Shown here: piece after piece, positions 1 through 7,595 of the stretch
How positions within the stretch are numbered: the first letter of the stretch is position 1
Layout: every line of letters begins with the position of its first letter
Assembly (NCBI GenBank): GCA_041689205.1
Contig: JBDNGQ010000242.1
Span: 1-24,712 of the forward strand
Source of the DNA: JAVVEG01 sp041689205
GTDB lineage: Bacteria; Pseudomonadota; Gammaproteobacteria; Pseudomonadales; Pseudohongiellaceae
Direction of reading: 5' to 3'
DNA: 24,712 nucleotides
Notes under the pieces: model-generated
The model's input: the letters and a program-made list of their open reading frames with translations, nothing else
Told to the model about the DNA's origin: nothing
The model's database searches: none
Program-made: the position numbers and the translations under genes

Positions 1-2
1 AA

Positions 3-191
3 GAAGAGTTAAAGTTGGTAGAGCGCGAAATTATACAGCAGGAATCTAAGCCAGCCAGCACAGATAGTGATGAACGAAGAATGGCTCCGGAACGCATTCC
101 AAGGCCTGAATTGCCGCCCTTCCAGCGCATCAGACCCGCAGTAGATCGTATTTCGATCTCAGCTCCGCGTCCGCAGCCAATGCGAATTTGA
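3..191 (+). CDS. C-terminal fragment of an unrecognised protein
   Basis: An open frame enters from the left edge and runs 62 codons to a TGA at 189-191. The visible part is hydrophilic. It starts with a Glu/Lys-rich, helix-like stretch (EELKLVEREIIQQE) and then becomes rich in Pro and Arg (PERIPRPELPPFQRIRPAV, APRPQPMRI). This looks like a flexible basic tail, not a folded domain. The frame ends 9 bp before the stop of the convergent outer-membrane protein gene. I do not recognise the family, and the start lies outside the window. The fragment could be a chance open frame, but 62 codons without a stop, ending just before a convergent gene, favour a real gene end. Confidence 0.45.
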   Translation, partial: EELKLVEREIIQQESKPASTDSDERRMAPERIPRPELPPFQRIRPAVDRISISAPRPQPMRI

Positions 192-200
192 ACGTCTGCA

Positions 201-1049
201 TTACCACCCGTAACTTAATTGTATGCCGACAGCTCTATCGGCACTGTCCCGTGTAAATCCCTTCACCGCATACGTCATAATCGTCCAGTCCCGCGCCGGA
301 CTCCATGATAGGAAGGGCATTAATTCGTGAGTTTCCATTGCATACAATGATGCACGCTCCCGGTAATCGTAGATAAACCCATAGCTCCACTGACCTGTCG
401 AATGCTTTTCCAGCCAGCCGCTCGTAAACCGCTGCATTATCCCAAGTGAAACAAACAGCGAATTTTGCAGACCCTCAAAGAGCAAGGACCGCTCTCGTTT
501 GCGATAGCCGAGTGTCGTAAATACGGTAGATTTCCCAAATACCTGATACAAATCCAACTGCAACGCATAGTCAGTCTTGCCCGTTCCCAGACCTTTTTTT
601 TCATCAGCGGTCGGTATCTTTATCTCCGCCGTGACATCCATAAAAGGTGCGCCTTCAAAGAACGGAGCAAACTGATAGCTGGCCGAAACTGTTGTATCAC
701 CAATTCCTTTAGCTGTAACAGGGACATCCGTGCTGAAATCAGTTTCCCAATACCCTCGACCAATACCGCCGATGTTCACCAGCACATTACCCGATCCTGA
801 AATTTCGAGATGCGGAACAGTTAACTTGAAGCGCCAGTTATCGACGGAAATATCGTAGGAGACGGGATAGTAGTAAATAGATGTATCTGCTGCCTGGCCA
901 TAATCACCACGGCTGTAATAGGCACCGAGCGCGACATTCTGGCTGATGAATCGAGGACTTTCCTCTGGCTGCTGTGCATGAATCGAGGGTGCAAACAGAA
1001 TAACGGCCGCAACAAGGTTTAACCAGTTGATCACGAACGGGGTGTGCAA
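201..1049 (-). CDS. Putative outer-membrane beta-barrel (transporter-like) protein
   Basis: A 282-residue exported protein. Residues 1-25 form a signal peptide: a short N-region, a hydrophobic core (NLVAAVILFAP) and an SIHA-QQ cleavage site. The mature part alternates short amphipathic strands with aromatic residues and turns (YYPVSYDISVDNWRFKLTVP, DTTVSASYQFAPFF, YALQLDLYQVFG, STVFTTLGYRKRE) and ends in IQLSYGW, an aromatic C-terminus typical of BAM-assembled barrels. The pattern resembles the family labelled 'transporter / MetA-pathway of phenol degradation' (PF13557-like); the substrate is unknown. The start codon is TTG, supported by a GGAG ribosome site at 1057-1060, 7 nt upstream, and by the intact signal peptide. 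It is monocistronic as far as can be seen, with its own promoter and palindromes upstream. The family call is moderate; the outer-membrane location is more secure. Confidence 0.7.
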   Translation of the reverse strand: MHTPFVINWLNLVAAVILFAPSIHAQQPEESPRFISQNVALGAYYSRGDYGQAADTSIYYYPVSYDISVDNWRFKLTVPHLEISGSGNVLVNIGGIGRGYWETDFSTDVPVTAKGIGDTTVSASYQFAPFFEGAPFMDVTAEIKIPTADEKKGLGTGKTDYALQLDLYQVFGKSTVFTTLGYRKRERSLLFEGLQNSLFVSLGIMQRFTSGWLEKHSTGQWSYGFIYDYRERASLYAMETHELMPFLSWSPARDWTIMTYAVKGFTRDSADRAVGIQLSYGW

Positions 1050-1056
1050 TTAAAAG

Positions 1057-1060
1057 CTCC
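1057..1060 (-). promoter_or_regulatory. Ribosome binding site deciding a TTG start
   Basis: On the minus strand GGAG lies 7 nt before the TTG at 1049-1047. It supports TTG as the start of the outer-membrane protein gene, since the next candidate, GTG at 1034, would cut into the signal peptide. Confidence 0.6.
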
Positions 1061-1079
1061 AGATAATTCACCGGAAAAA

Positions 1080-1114
1080 TCGTTGGCCAACGACTATGGA
1101 TTATACAGATCTGT
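1080..1114 (-). promoter_or_regulatory. Promoter -10 with two perfect palindromes upstream of the outer-membrane protein gene
   Basis: On the minus strand a perfect TATAAT box lies at 1105-1100. No good -35 hexamer is present at normal spacing. A 14-bp perfect palindrome TCGTTGGCCAACGA occupies 1080-1093, about where transcription would begin. A 10-bp perfect palindrome ACAGATCTGT occupies 1105-1114 and touches the -10 box. Operators placed on and just after a -10 box are a usual repressor layout. Which regulator binds cannot be read from the sequence. Confidence 0.45.
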
Positions 1115-1189
1115 GTGTCAGACAAGTCGGAATTTATGCAAACAATAGCGGTAACTTGCAACCGCAGGATTTAAAGTGCATTTTGTTAC

Positions 1190-1582
1190 TTACTTATCCT
1201 CATCCAGTTGAAGCGACGCTGAATTGATGCAGTATCGCAAGCCAGTTGGCTGCGGCCCGTCATCGAAAACATGGCCCAGATGCGCATCACATTTTGCACA
1301 TACAGCTTCAGTGCGCGCGCGTCCCAGACTGAGATCTTCTTCAGTTTTTATATTTCCCTCATCGATAGGCTCCCAATAACTGGGCCAGCCGCTGCCGGAA
1401 TCGTATTTCGTTTCTGAAGAAAATAAAGGCGTGTCGCAGACTACGCAGCGGTAGGTACCCGGTGTTTTCGTATCCCAGTACTTGCCGGTAAACGCCCTCT
1501 CTGTGCCTTTCTCTTTAACAATATGCCAGGTATGTGAATCTAGTTCTATTTCGGGAAGTTTGTCTTTAGCTGAATTACTCAT
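1190..1582 (-). CDS. msrB: Peptide-methionine (R)-S-oxide reductase MsrB
   Basis: MsrB reduces the R epimer of methionine sulfoxide in oxidised proteins, in the cytosol, using thioredoxin as reductant. The protein is 130 residues from the preferred ATG. Visible hallmarks are the two zinc-binding CxxC pairs (CVVC at 46-49, CAKC at 95-98), the SGSGWPSYW substrate-pocket block at 62-70, HLGHVFDDGP at 101-110 and the catalytic Cys118 in RYCINSASL. Length is normal for the single-domain enzyme. An upstream in-frame start would add seven residues (MTVCEVF), but GAGG sits 5 nt before the ATG at 1582, so the shorter form is chosen. It is divergent from alaA; as I recall, these two genes are also neighbours in Pseudomonas. 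Confidence 0.96.
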   Translation of the reverse strand: MSNSAKDKLPEIELDSHTWHIVKEKGTERAFTGKYWDTKTPGTYRCVVCDTPLFSSETKYDSGSGWPSYWEPIDEGNIKTEEDLSLGRARTEAVCAKCDAHLGHVFDDGPQPTGLRYCINSASLQLDEDK

Positions 1583-1627
1583 AAAAACCTCACACACTGT
1601 CAATCAGGGCGCTGTTTGGAGGTAGCT

Positions 1628-1675
1628 CTGTCATTTTTTCTGCATAGGTTTACAATACCCCAGCAAAAATGACAG
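1628..1675. promoter_or_regulatory. 11-bp perfect inverted repeat between msrB and alaA
   Basis: CTGTCATTTTT at 1628-1638 is mirrored by AAAAATGACAG at 1665-1675, leaving 26 bp between the arms. It lies in the shared upstream region of the two divergent genes. It could be a two-site operator controlling one or both. It is not a terminator: the arms are far apart, AT-rich, and no gene ends here. Confidence 0.35.
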
Positions 1676-1743
1676 CCTACCGGTTAGGACATTACTATAG
1701 CACGCCTCGTCATGCACAAATGTTACGTTGGCAGGAAATTTAC

Positions 1744-2961
1744 ATGAAACAGATAAAGCAGTCAGATAAATTAGCGAAGGTATGTTACGACATCCGCGGC
1801 CCAGTACTGGAAGAAGCCAGACGTCTGGAAGAAGAAGGCCATCGCATTCTCAAACTCAATATCGGCAACCCAGGTGCTTTCGGTTTTGAAGCACCTGACG
1901 AAATTATCCAGGATGTGATTCTTAATCTGGCCAATGCCCAGGGTTACAGTGATTCAAAAGGTTTGTTTTCTGCGCGCAAAGCGATCATGCAGGAATGTCA
2001 GAAACTGGAAGTCACCGGCGTTGAGATTGATGATATTTATCTGGGCAATGGCGTCAGCGAACTGATTGTGATGGCCATGCAGGCCCTGCTCAATAATGGC
2101 GACGAAGTGTTGATACCTGCACCAGATTACCCTTTATGGACCGCGGCAGTATGTCTGGCCGGTGGCAGCCCCGTGCACTATGTCTGCGATGAAGCTGCTG
2201 GCTGGTTTCCGGATGTAAAAGATATCGAAAAGAAAATCACCAGTAATACCCGCGCCCTGGTTGTCATCAATCCGAATAATCCGACTGGAGCGGTGTACAG
2301 CAAAGAGTTGTTGCTGGAAATTATCCGCGTGGCTCGCAAACATAATCTGATTGTCTTTGCTGATGAAATTTATAGCAAAATTCTTTATGACGACGCTAAA
2401 CATATTCCACTGGCATCGTTATGCGACGATCTTTTTATAGTTTCCTTTAATGGCCTGTCAAAGTCATACCGTCTTGCCGGTTTCCGCTCAGGCTGGATGA
2501 TTTTAAGCGGCGCCAAAGAAAAAGCGAAAAGCTATATCGAAGGACTGGAGATACTTTCCAATATGCGGCTGTGCGCCAATGTTCCCGCGCAACATGCGGT
2601 GCAGACTGCGCTTGGCGGCTATCAAAGTATCAATGAGTTGATCCTGCCGGGTGGGCGTTTAAAAGAACAACGCGATGTGGCCTGGAATCTGTTGACGCAG
2701 ATTCCCGGTGTCAGTTGCGTTAAACCAACGGGCGCTATCTATATGTTTCCGCGCCTGGATCCGAACGTGCATCCGGTTAAGAACGATGTAAAGTTTGTGC
2801 TGGATCTGCTCGAACGCGAAAAAATACTGCTGGTACAAGGCAGCGGATTTAATATAAAAGACACCCAGCACTTCCGTCTGGTGTTTTTGCCGCGTGTTGA
2901 TGAACTGCAGATTGCTATCGGCAAACTGGCGAGATTTTTACAAAAGTGGACAACTTCATAA
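1744..2961 (+). CDS. alaA: Alanine aminotransferase AlaA (glutamate-pyruvate transaminase)
   Basis: A cytosolic PLP-dependent class I/II aminotransferase making alanine from pyruvate with glutamate as amino donor. The protein is 405 residues, the same length as E. coli AlaA, and matches it almost block for block: CYDIRGPVLEEARRLEEEG, LKLNIGNPGAFGFEAPDE, YLGNGVSELI, PAPDYPLWTAAV, NPNNPTGAVYSKELL, FADEIYSKILYDDA and MRLCANVPAQHAVQTALGGY. The PLP lysine is K240 in SFNGLSKSYRLAGFR; the Asp that contacts the pyridine nitrogen is in FADEIY (about 207). An in-frame ATG 75 bp upstream is less likely, because AGGA at 1733-1736 lies 7 nt before the ATG at 1744 and the family begins here. The 3' end overlaps the convergent pdxB by 6 bp. 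Confidence 0.95.
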   Translation: MKQIKQSDKLAKVCYDIRGPVLEEARRLEEEGHRILKLNIGNPGAFGFEAPDEIIQDVILNLANAQGYSDSKGLFSARKAIMQECQKLEVTGVEIDDIYLGNGVSELIVMAMQALLNNGDEVLIPAPDYPLWTAAVCLAGGSPVHYVCDEAAGWFPDVKDIEKKITSNTRALVVINPNNPTGAVYSKELLLEIIRVARKHNLIVFADEIYSKILYDDAKHIPLASLCDDLFIVSFNGLSKSYRLAGFRSGWMILSGAKEKAKSYIEGLEILSNMRLCANVPAQHAVQTALGGYQSINELILPGGRLKEQRDVAWNLLTQIPGVSCVKPTGAIYMFPRLDPNVHPVKNDVKFVLDLLEREKILLVQGSGFNIKDTQHFRLVFLPRVDELQIAIGKLARFLQKWTTS

Positions 2962-4143
2962 ATACCGAAGCCCGTACTCTTGCCGCAAGGTCAGCTTTTT
3001 GCGCAGCTCATCAAACAGCACGTCGCCATCCTTTTTACCCACGCCAGCCTTAAACTCATTACTCAAGTTCATTACCTGAAAGGCACTGCAGACAGCTTCG
3101 GCCATCTGCATATGCCTATCGCTGGCATCGACAGCAACTATATCTTTCAAACTCACACCTTCCGGTAAAACCAGCGCTCTGTTGTCGAGAGCAGAATCTG
3201 CCGGTGGCGCAGTGTGTTTCAAGCGAAAGTGCTTCAGAAAAGATTGGAAATTAGTGACGCTGGCAGAAAGCTTTGCCTCAATGCTGTAACCGGCAATATG
3301 GGGTGTTGCTATATCGATCCGTGCAGCAAGCGCAGGACTGACGGTGGGTTCAGCTTCCCATACATCGAAGATGGTCAGTAATTGCCCTGGATTGGACTGC
3401 AAATGCAGCAACAACGCCGCGTTATCGACAACCTCTCCGCGCGCTGCATTGATCAGTAAGGCGCCAGGCTTTAGTGCCGCGAGGCGTTCTGCGTTGATCA
3501 GATGAAAGGTCGGATGATCGCCGGTGCAGATCAGCGGTGTATGAATGCTGATAATATCGGTGGTCAGTGCTTCTTCCAGCGTGCAGAACTCGAACCCGCC
3601 CTGCTCCATCCAGAATTCAGAATCCCGCCAGTTACCACCAGAGCCAGAACCAGAATCAGAACGAACACCAGAGTCCGCTTGCATCAAGTAAGCACTTTCC
3701 ACAAAAGGATCGCAAACAACACACCTTACCCTCAAACGCTGCAGCAGCCTGATCAACCGACTCCCGACATGACCCGCTCCGATTACGGCAAAAGTTTTAT
3801 CGCGCAGAGAGAACCGCCCGCCGCGAATCAATTCGCAAATGGACGTAAAGACATACTCAACCACCGCATCGGCATTGCAGCCAGCCGCATCAGCCACCGC
3901 AATGCCCGCTGCTGACAGCCAGTCCAGATCCAGATGATTGGTGCCGCTGGTTGCCGTTGCGACAAACTGTACGCGGGAACCTTCCAGCAGTGTTTTATTC
4001 ACGGCGGTAATCGAGCGTACAATCAGAGCATCAGCATCGTGCACATCCGCAGCGCTGATCTTGCGGCCGGGTAACCTGATCAACTCGCCGAATTCACTAT
4101 AGGTGTCCAGCGCCACAATATTCTCGTCGGCAACGATACGCAT
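2956..4143 (-). CDS. pdxB: Erythronate-4-phosphate dehydrogenase PdxB
   Basis: PdxB oxidises 4-phospho-erythronate in the DXP-dependent route to pyridoxal phosphate. The 395-residue protein has the D-2-hydroxyacid dehydrogenase fold. Seen: MRIVADENI N-terminus, TSGTNHLD (66-72), the NAD-binding GAGHVGSR (122-129), and the catalytic triad Arg235 (NAARGE), Glu265 (VWEAEP) and His282 (ATPHIAGYS). It is slightly longer than the E. coli enzyme (378). The extra length follows CDPFVESAY: residues about 152-183 include a Ser/Gly/Asp run (SDSGSGSGG) encoded by 6-bp near-repeats at about 3641-3680. Its ATG shares one base with the tusA stop (TGATG), implying translational coupling. It ends inside the last codons of alaA on the other strand. 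Confidence 0.93.
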   Translation of the reverse strand: MRIVADENIVALDTYSEFGELIRLPGRKISAADVHDADALIVRSITAVNKTLLEGSRVQFVATATSGTNHLDLDWLSAAGIAVADAAGCNADAVVEYVFTSICELIRGGRFSLRDKTFAVIGAGHVGSRLIRLLQRLRVRCVVCDPFVESAYLMQADSGVRSDSGSGSGGNWRDSEFWMEQGGFEFCTLEEALTTDIISIHTPLICTGDHPTFHLINAERLAALKPGALLINAARGEVVDNAALLLHLQSNPGQLLTIFDVWEAEPTVSPALAARIDIATPHIAGYSIEAKLSASVTNFQSFLKHFRLKHTAPPADSALDNRALVLPEGVSLKDIVAVDASDRHMQMAEAVCSAFQVMNLSNEFKAGVGKKDGDVLFDELRKKLTLRQEYGLRYL

Positions 4144-4394
4144 CAGCTGCCTTTCTTGATCAGGTAAATAAAAACGCCGTCGCGCACGTCTGCCTGCAGC
4201 AACTCATGGCCGAGAAAAGTGCAGAACTTGCGCACATCGCGTGTAGTTGAAGGATCAGTGGCAATCAGTTCCAGAAGATCCCCAGGCTGCATGTCGCGGA
4301 TTTTGTTATGCAGCAACATCACCGGCTCAGGGCAATATAACCCGCAGGCGTTCAACTTAATGTCCGGATTAACAGGATGATCGGGATCAGTCAC
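4143..4394 (-). CDS. tusA: Sulfur carrier protein TusA
   Basis: TusA accepts persulfide sulfur from the cysteine desulfurase IscS and passes it to the TusBCD/E relay for 2-thiolation of tRNA wobble uridine. It also feeds other sulfur pathways. The 83-residue protein has the family signature LNACGLYCPEPVM, with the persulfide-bearing Cys21 in the CPxP motif, then the alpha/beta body (PGDLLELIATDPSTTRDVRKFC, LGHELLQ). The length is normal. The gene sits between ttcA and pdxB and its stop overlaps the pdxB start by one base. SirA/YeeD-type proteins share the fold, but the short single-domain form and overall pattern fit TusA best. Confidence 0.88.
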   Translation of the reverse strand: MTDPDHPVNPDIKLNACGLYCPEPVMLLHNKIRDMQPGDLLELIATDPSTTRDVRKFCTFLGHELLQADVRDGVFIYLIKKGS

Positions 4395-4459
4395 AGGAGA
4401 TACCAGTTATAAGTTATCAATCTAAGGAAACAATTCGACATCTAAGTCATACAAAAACA

Positions 4460-5293
4460 TCAAGACACATTCACACAGTTAATGCGTGGCATCTCTGCTA
4501 CCTCACGCTGCAGATTGGTGAACGGAAACAGCCTGGTGTCACCCAGTTGCGACAGCGAAACATTGGTAATGCTGCGAAATATATTCTCAATACGACCGGG
4601 TGTCTCAGTTTCCCACTGCTGCAACATTGCCTTGATAGCCTGGCGCTGCATATTCTCTTGTGTGCCACACAGATTGCAGGGGATGATCGGAAATTCGCGC
4701 AGACGCGCATAACGGCTGATTTCTTTTTCGCTGCAATAAGCCATCGGTCGAATCAGGATATTCTGTTTATCATCGCTGAGCAGTTTGGGTGGCATCGCTT
4801 TCAAGGTTGCGCCGAAGAACATGTTCAGAAACAACGTCTCGACAATATCGTCACGGTGATGCCCTAGCGCAACTTTAGTAGCGCCAATCTGCCGGGCATA
4901 ACTATACAGACTGCCGCGGCGCATTCGCGAACACAGACCGCAGAAGGTCTTCCCTTCCGGGGTCTTTTCCTTCACAACCGAATAAGTATCCTGCTCGATC
5001 ACATGGTAATCAACGCCCATGTTTTTCAAATATTGCGGCAGTACATGCTCAGGAAAATCGGGCTGCTTCTGATCCAGATTCACCGCTTTGATATGAAAGG
5101 TGATTGGCGCACGCTTCTGCAGACTGAGCAGAATATCCAGCATAGTGTAGGAGTCCTTACCGCCGGAAAGACAGACCATCACCAGATCGCCATGCTCAAT
5201 CATCTTGTAATCCGCAATCGCCTTGCCGACATCACGGCACAAATTTTTATGGCTGCGATTCAGCAATAATTGATCTTTCTTTTCGCTTAACAA
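4460..5293 (-). CDS. ttcA: tRNA 2-thiocytidine(32) synthetase TtcA
   Basis: TtcA puts sulfur on C32 of certain tRNAs using ATP and an iron-sulfur cluster. Seen, numbered from the preferred start (277 residues): the PP-loop SGGKDS (43-48), KAVNLDQKQPDFPEHVLPQYL, the first cluster cysteine pair in FCGLCSRMRRG (about 118/121), GHHRDDIVETLFLNMFFG, and the second pair in PCNLCGTQ (about 206/209). E. coli TtcA (311) has a longer C-terminal tail. The start is a TTG at 5293, with GGGAG at 5305-5301 spaced 7 nt; another in-frame TTG at 5314 would add seven residues but has no ribosome site. It lies 27 bp after fadB and 65 bp before tusA, so it is probably co-transcribed with both. Confidence 0.93.
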   Translation of the reverse strand: MLSEKKDQLLLNRSHKNLCRDVGKAIADYKMIEHGDLVMVCLSGGKDSYTMLDILLSLQKRAPITFHIKAVNLDQKQPDFPEHVLPQYLKNMGVDYHVIEQDTYSVVKEKTPEGKTFCGLCSRMRRGSLYSYARQIGATKVALGHHRDDIVETLFLNMFFGATLKAMPPKLLSDDKQNILIRPMAYCSEKEISRYARLREFPIIPCNLCGTQENMQRQAIKAMLQQWETETPGRIENIFRSITNVSLSQLGDTRLFPFTNLQREVAEMPRINCVNVS

Positions 5294-5300
5294 CTCAGTA

Positions 5301-5305
5301 CTCCC
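5301..5305 (-). promoter_or_regulatory. Ribosome binding site deciding the ttcA TTG start
   Basis: On the minus strand GGGAG sits 7 nt before the TTG at 5293-5291. The alternative TTG at 5314 is preceded by TTGAAAATAT, with no Shine-Dalgarno match. Confidence 0.55.
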
Positions 5306-5320
5306 GCAGAACAAATATTT

Positions 5321-7465
5321 TCAAGAATAAAATTTCTGATCAGTCTCGGCCATTTTACGCAGACCAGCTGTTGGCAGATACAGTGGACCCAGTTCAGCAT
5401 ATCGATCGGCCATTTCGCAGAATGCGCGACTGCCGACGGAGTCGATATAACGCAAGGCGCCACCACGGAAACGCGGGAAGCCCAGACCGAGAATCAAACC
5501 CATATCCGCTTCAATCGCGGTGCCAATAATATTATCTTCGAGACAGCGCACTGTCTCCAGACACAAGGCCAGCATCATCCGATCAATTATTTCCTGATCA
5601 GAAAACTGCTTCTGAGCCTTCTGAATGCTTTGCAACTGCATCAGTATCGACTCATCAAATATTTTCTGGACCCGACCACTTTTATCCACTTCGTATTTAT
5701 AAAACCCTGAACCGGTTTTCTGACCGTAGCAACCATTCTCATGCATCAGATCAATCGCGGTTTTAAACTCATAACGCATGCGCTGAGGGATACCTTCCGC
5801 CATCACATTCTGCGCATGCGCTGCGGTATCTATGCCAACCACATCCAACAGATATGCAGGACCCATCGGCCAGCCGAATGCTTCCATCACCCGGTCGATT
5901 TCGCGGAAATCTGCACCATCGTAAACCAGTTGCGAGAACGCACCGAAATAAGGGAACAGAATACGGTTCACCAGAAAACCGGGGCAGTCATTCACCAAGA
6001 TTGGAGTTTTACCCAGACTTTGCCCAAAGGCCATGGTGGTAGCCAGCGTTTGTTCGCTGCTGTTTTCACCGCGGATTACCTCAACCAATGGCATCAAAGG
6101 CACCGGGTTGAAAAAATGCATGCCGCAAAAATTCTGTGGACGCTGCAAAGATTTTGCCAACAGGCTGATAGAAATCGTGGATGTATTTGAAGTCAGCACC
6201 GCATCATCGCGCAGCCTGGTTTCAACTTCAGCCAGCACATTTTGTTTGATGCCGGTGTTTTCAATAACCGCTTCAACCACCAGATCGGCTTCAGCGAACA
6301 GCTCGTAGTCCAGGGTAGGAACAATAGCGGACATCACTTCCAGCATTTTCTTTTCGCTGATGCGCCCCTTCGCGAGCTGCTTTTTTAACTGTTTCTGCGC
6401 TTCGCCCGTTCCGAGATCAAGCCCCTGCTGAGCAATATCTTTCATCACAATCGGCGTGCCGGTAACTGCAGACTGATAGGCAATGCCGCCGCCCATGATG
6501 CCAGCGCCGATAACTGCCGCGCGTTTGACCGGTTTGGAATTGGCCAGCATCTTCTTTGTCTGACGCTTAAGAAACTGTTCGTTTAAGAATAACTGCACCA
6601 GATTGCCAGCGACACTGCTCTTAGCCAGTTCCACAAAGGCCTGATTTTCGAGTTGCAGAGCCTCAGCACGATCAGCAGGTATCGCCTCACACATTGCATG
6701 CGTTGCTACCACAGGTGAGGGATAATGCTGCTTACTTTCAGCCAGCGCTGCGTTGCTCAACTCTTCGACAGTGGCTTCCACTTCTGCAGCAGGAATTGCC
6801 AGCGGCGTCAGTTTAGGTGTGCGGGCTTCCAGATAATTGAGATTGCCTTCCAGACACTGGCTGAGCATATCCAGCGCCGCATCCAGCAGCAGTTCGTGTG
6901 CAACCACCGCATCCACTGCACCGACTTCCAGCGCCTGTGCCGCTTTAATGTTTTTCCCGGTGATCACCCAATCCACCGCATGACGCAAACCAATTAGACG
7001 TGGCGCCCGCACCGTGCCGCCAAAACCCGGACAGATGCCCAGTTTAACTTCCGGGAAACCGAGCACCGCTTTTTCACTGGCAACACGGAAGTCCGTGGCC
7101 AGACATAATTCCAACCCGCCACCCAGAGCCAGGCCATTAATCGCACACACGGTAGGAATCGGCAGGTCTTCCAGCGCATTGAAAATACTGTTTGTCTCTG
7201 CCGCCCATTGCAGCAACTCCTGCTCAGGCAGACGAAAATACTCGGTAAATTCGGTAATATCAGCACCTGCAACGAAACTGCCTTTGGCGCTGACAATGAC
7301 CAGAGCCACAGCATCGCTGGCGGCGATGGCCGCAACAGCAGCCTTAAGATCCGCAAGCATCAGCCGATTAAAAACGTTAACGGCTGAATCAGGCAGATCC
7401 ATGGTTAATTTAGCGATGCCTGACTCCAGTTTGACGACCTGAATTGCTTTACCTTTGTAGATCAT
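5321..7465 (-). CDS. fadB: Fatty acid oxidation complex subunit alpha FadB
   Basis: The multifunctional alpha subunit of aerobic beta-oxidation. It hydrates enoyl-CoA and oxidises L-3-hydroxyacyl-CoA with NAD. At 714 residues it is full length (E. coli 729, Pseudomonas 715). The hydratase domain (about 1-190) has the oxyanion-loop GADITEF and both catalytic acids, Glu119 (LALGGGLELC) and Glu139 (GFPEVKLGICPGFGG). The dehydrogenase domain has the NAD loop GAGIMGGG (320-327), SNTSTIS and catalytic His450 (MHFFNPV). The C-terminal repeat keeps LCLETVRCLED and FRGGALRYID. AAGGA lies 9 nt before the ATG. Normally fadA (thiolase) follows in an operon; here the next gene is ttcA and no thiolase is in the window. 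Sequence is closer to FadB than FadJ. Confidence 0.95.
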   Translation of the reverse strand: MIYKGKAIQVVKLESGIAKLTMDLPDSAVNVFNRLMLADLKAAVAAIAASDAVALVIVSAKGSFVAGADITEFTEYFRLPEQELLQWAAETNSIFNALEDLPIPTVCAINGLALGGGLELCLATDFRVASEKAVLGFPEVKLGICPGFGGTVRAPRLIGLRHAVDWVITGKNIKAAQALEVGAVDAVVAHELLLDAALDMLSQCLEGNLNYLEARTPKLTPLAIPAAEVEATVEELSNAALAESKQHYPSPVVATHAMCEAIPADRAEALQLENQAFVELAKSSVAGNLVQLFLNEQFLKRQTKKMLANSKPVKRAAVIGAGIMGGGIAYQSAVTGTPIVMKDIAQQGLDLGTGEAQKQLKKQLAKGRISEKKMLEVMSAIVPTLDYELFAEADLVVEAVIENTGIKQNVLAEVETRLRDDAVLTSNTSTISISLLAKSLQRPQNFCGMHFFNPVPLMPLVEVIRGENSSEQTLATTMAFGQSLGKTPILVNDCPGFLVNRILFPYFGAFSQLVYDGADFREIDRVMEAFGWPMGPAYLLDVVGIDTAAHAQNVMAEGIPQRMRYEFKTAIDLMHENGCYGQKTGSGFYKYEVDKSGRVQKIFDESILMQLQSIQKAQKQFSDQEIIDRMMLALCLETVRCLEDNIIGTAIEADMGLILGLGFPRFRGGALRYIDSVGSRAFCEMADRYAELGPLYLPTAGLRKMAETDQKFYS

Positions 7466-7515
7466 AAGAATCTGTCCTTGCCAGTAGTGTATAGTCTTGG
7501 GGAAACAAGCCGCAC

Positions 7516-7521
7516 ATTATA
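7516..7521 (-). promoter_or_regulatory. Possible -10 box for the fadB operon
   Basis: On the minus strand TATAAT occurs about 50 nt before the fadB ATG, in the divergent gap between fadB and the deacetylase gene. The -35 region at 17-bp spacing is poor, so a regulator may be needed. No PsrA- or FadR-like palindrome was recognised around it. Confidence 0.35.
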
Positions 7522-7595
7522 GAGAAACTCCGCAGCCAAGACATCCGATCTGTCGGTAATCCTGAAAACCAATAAAATTAGTGAACGGAACAATC

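Noticed and set aside
1148..1164. Hairpin GCGGT-N7-ACCGC after msrB
   Set aside because: The stem is only 5 bp and there is no T run on the minus strand, so I do not call a terminator.
1669..1743. 25-residue N-terminal extension of AlaA
   Set aside because: The family starts at the internal ATG (1744), which has its own AGGA site; the extension overlaps the inverted repeat.
3502..3915. 137-residue plus-strand open frame inside pdxB
   Set aside because: Shadow of pdxB, whose motifs and catalytic triad are intact on the minus strand.
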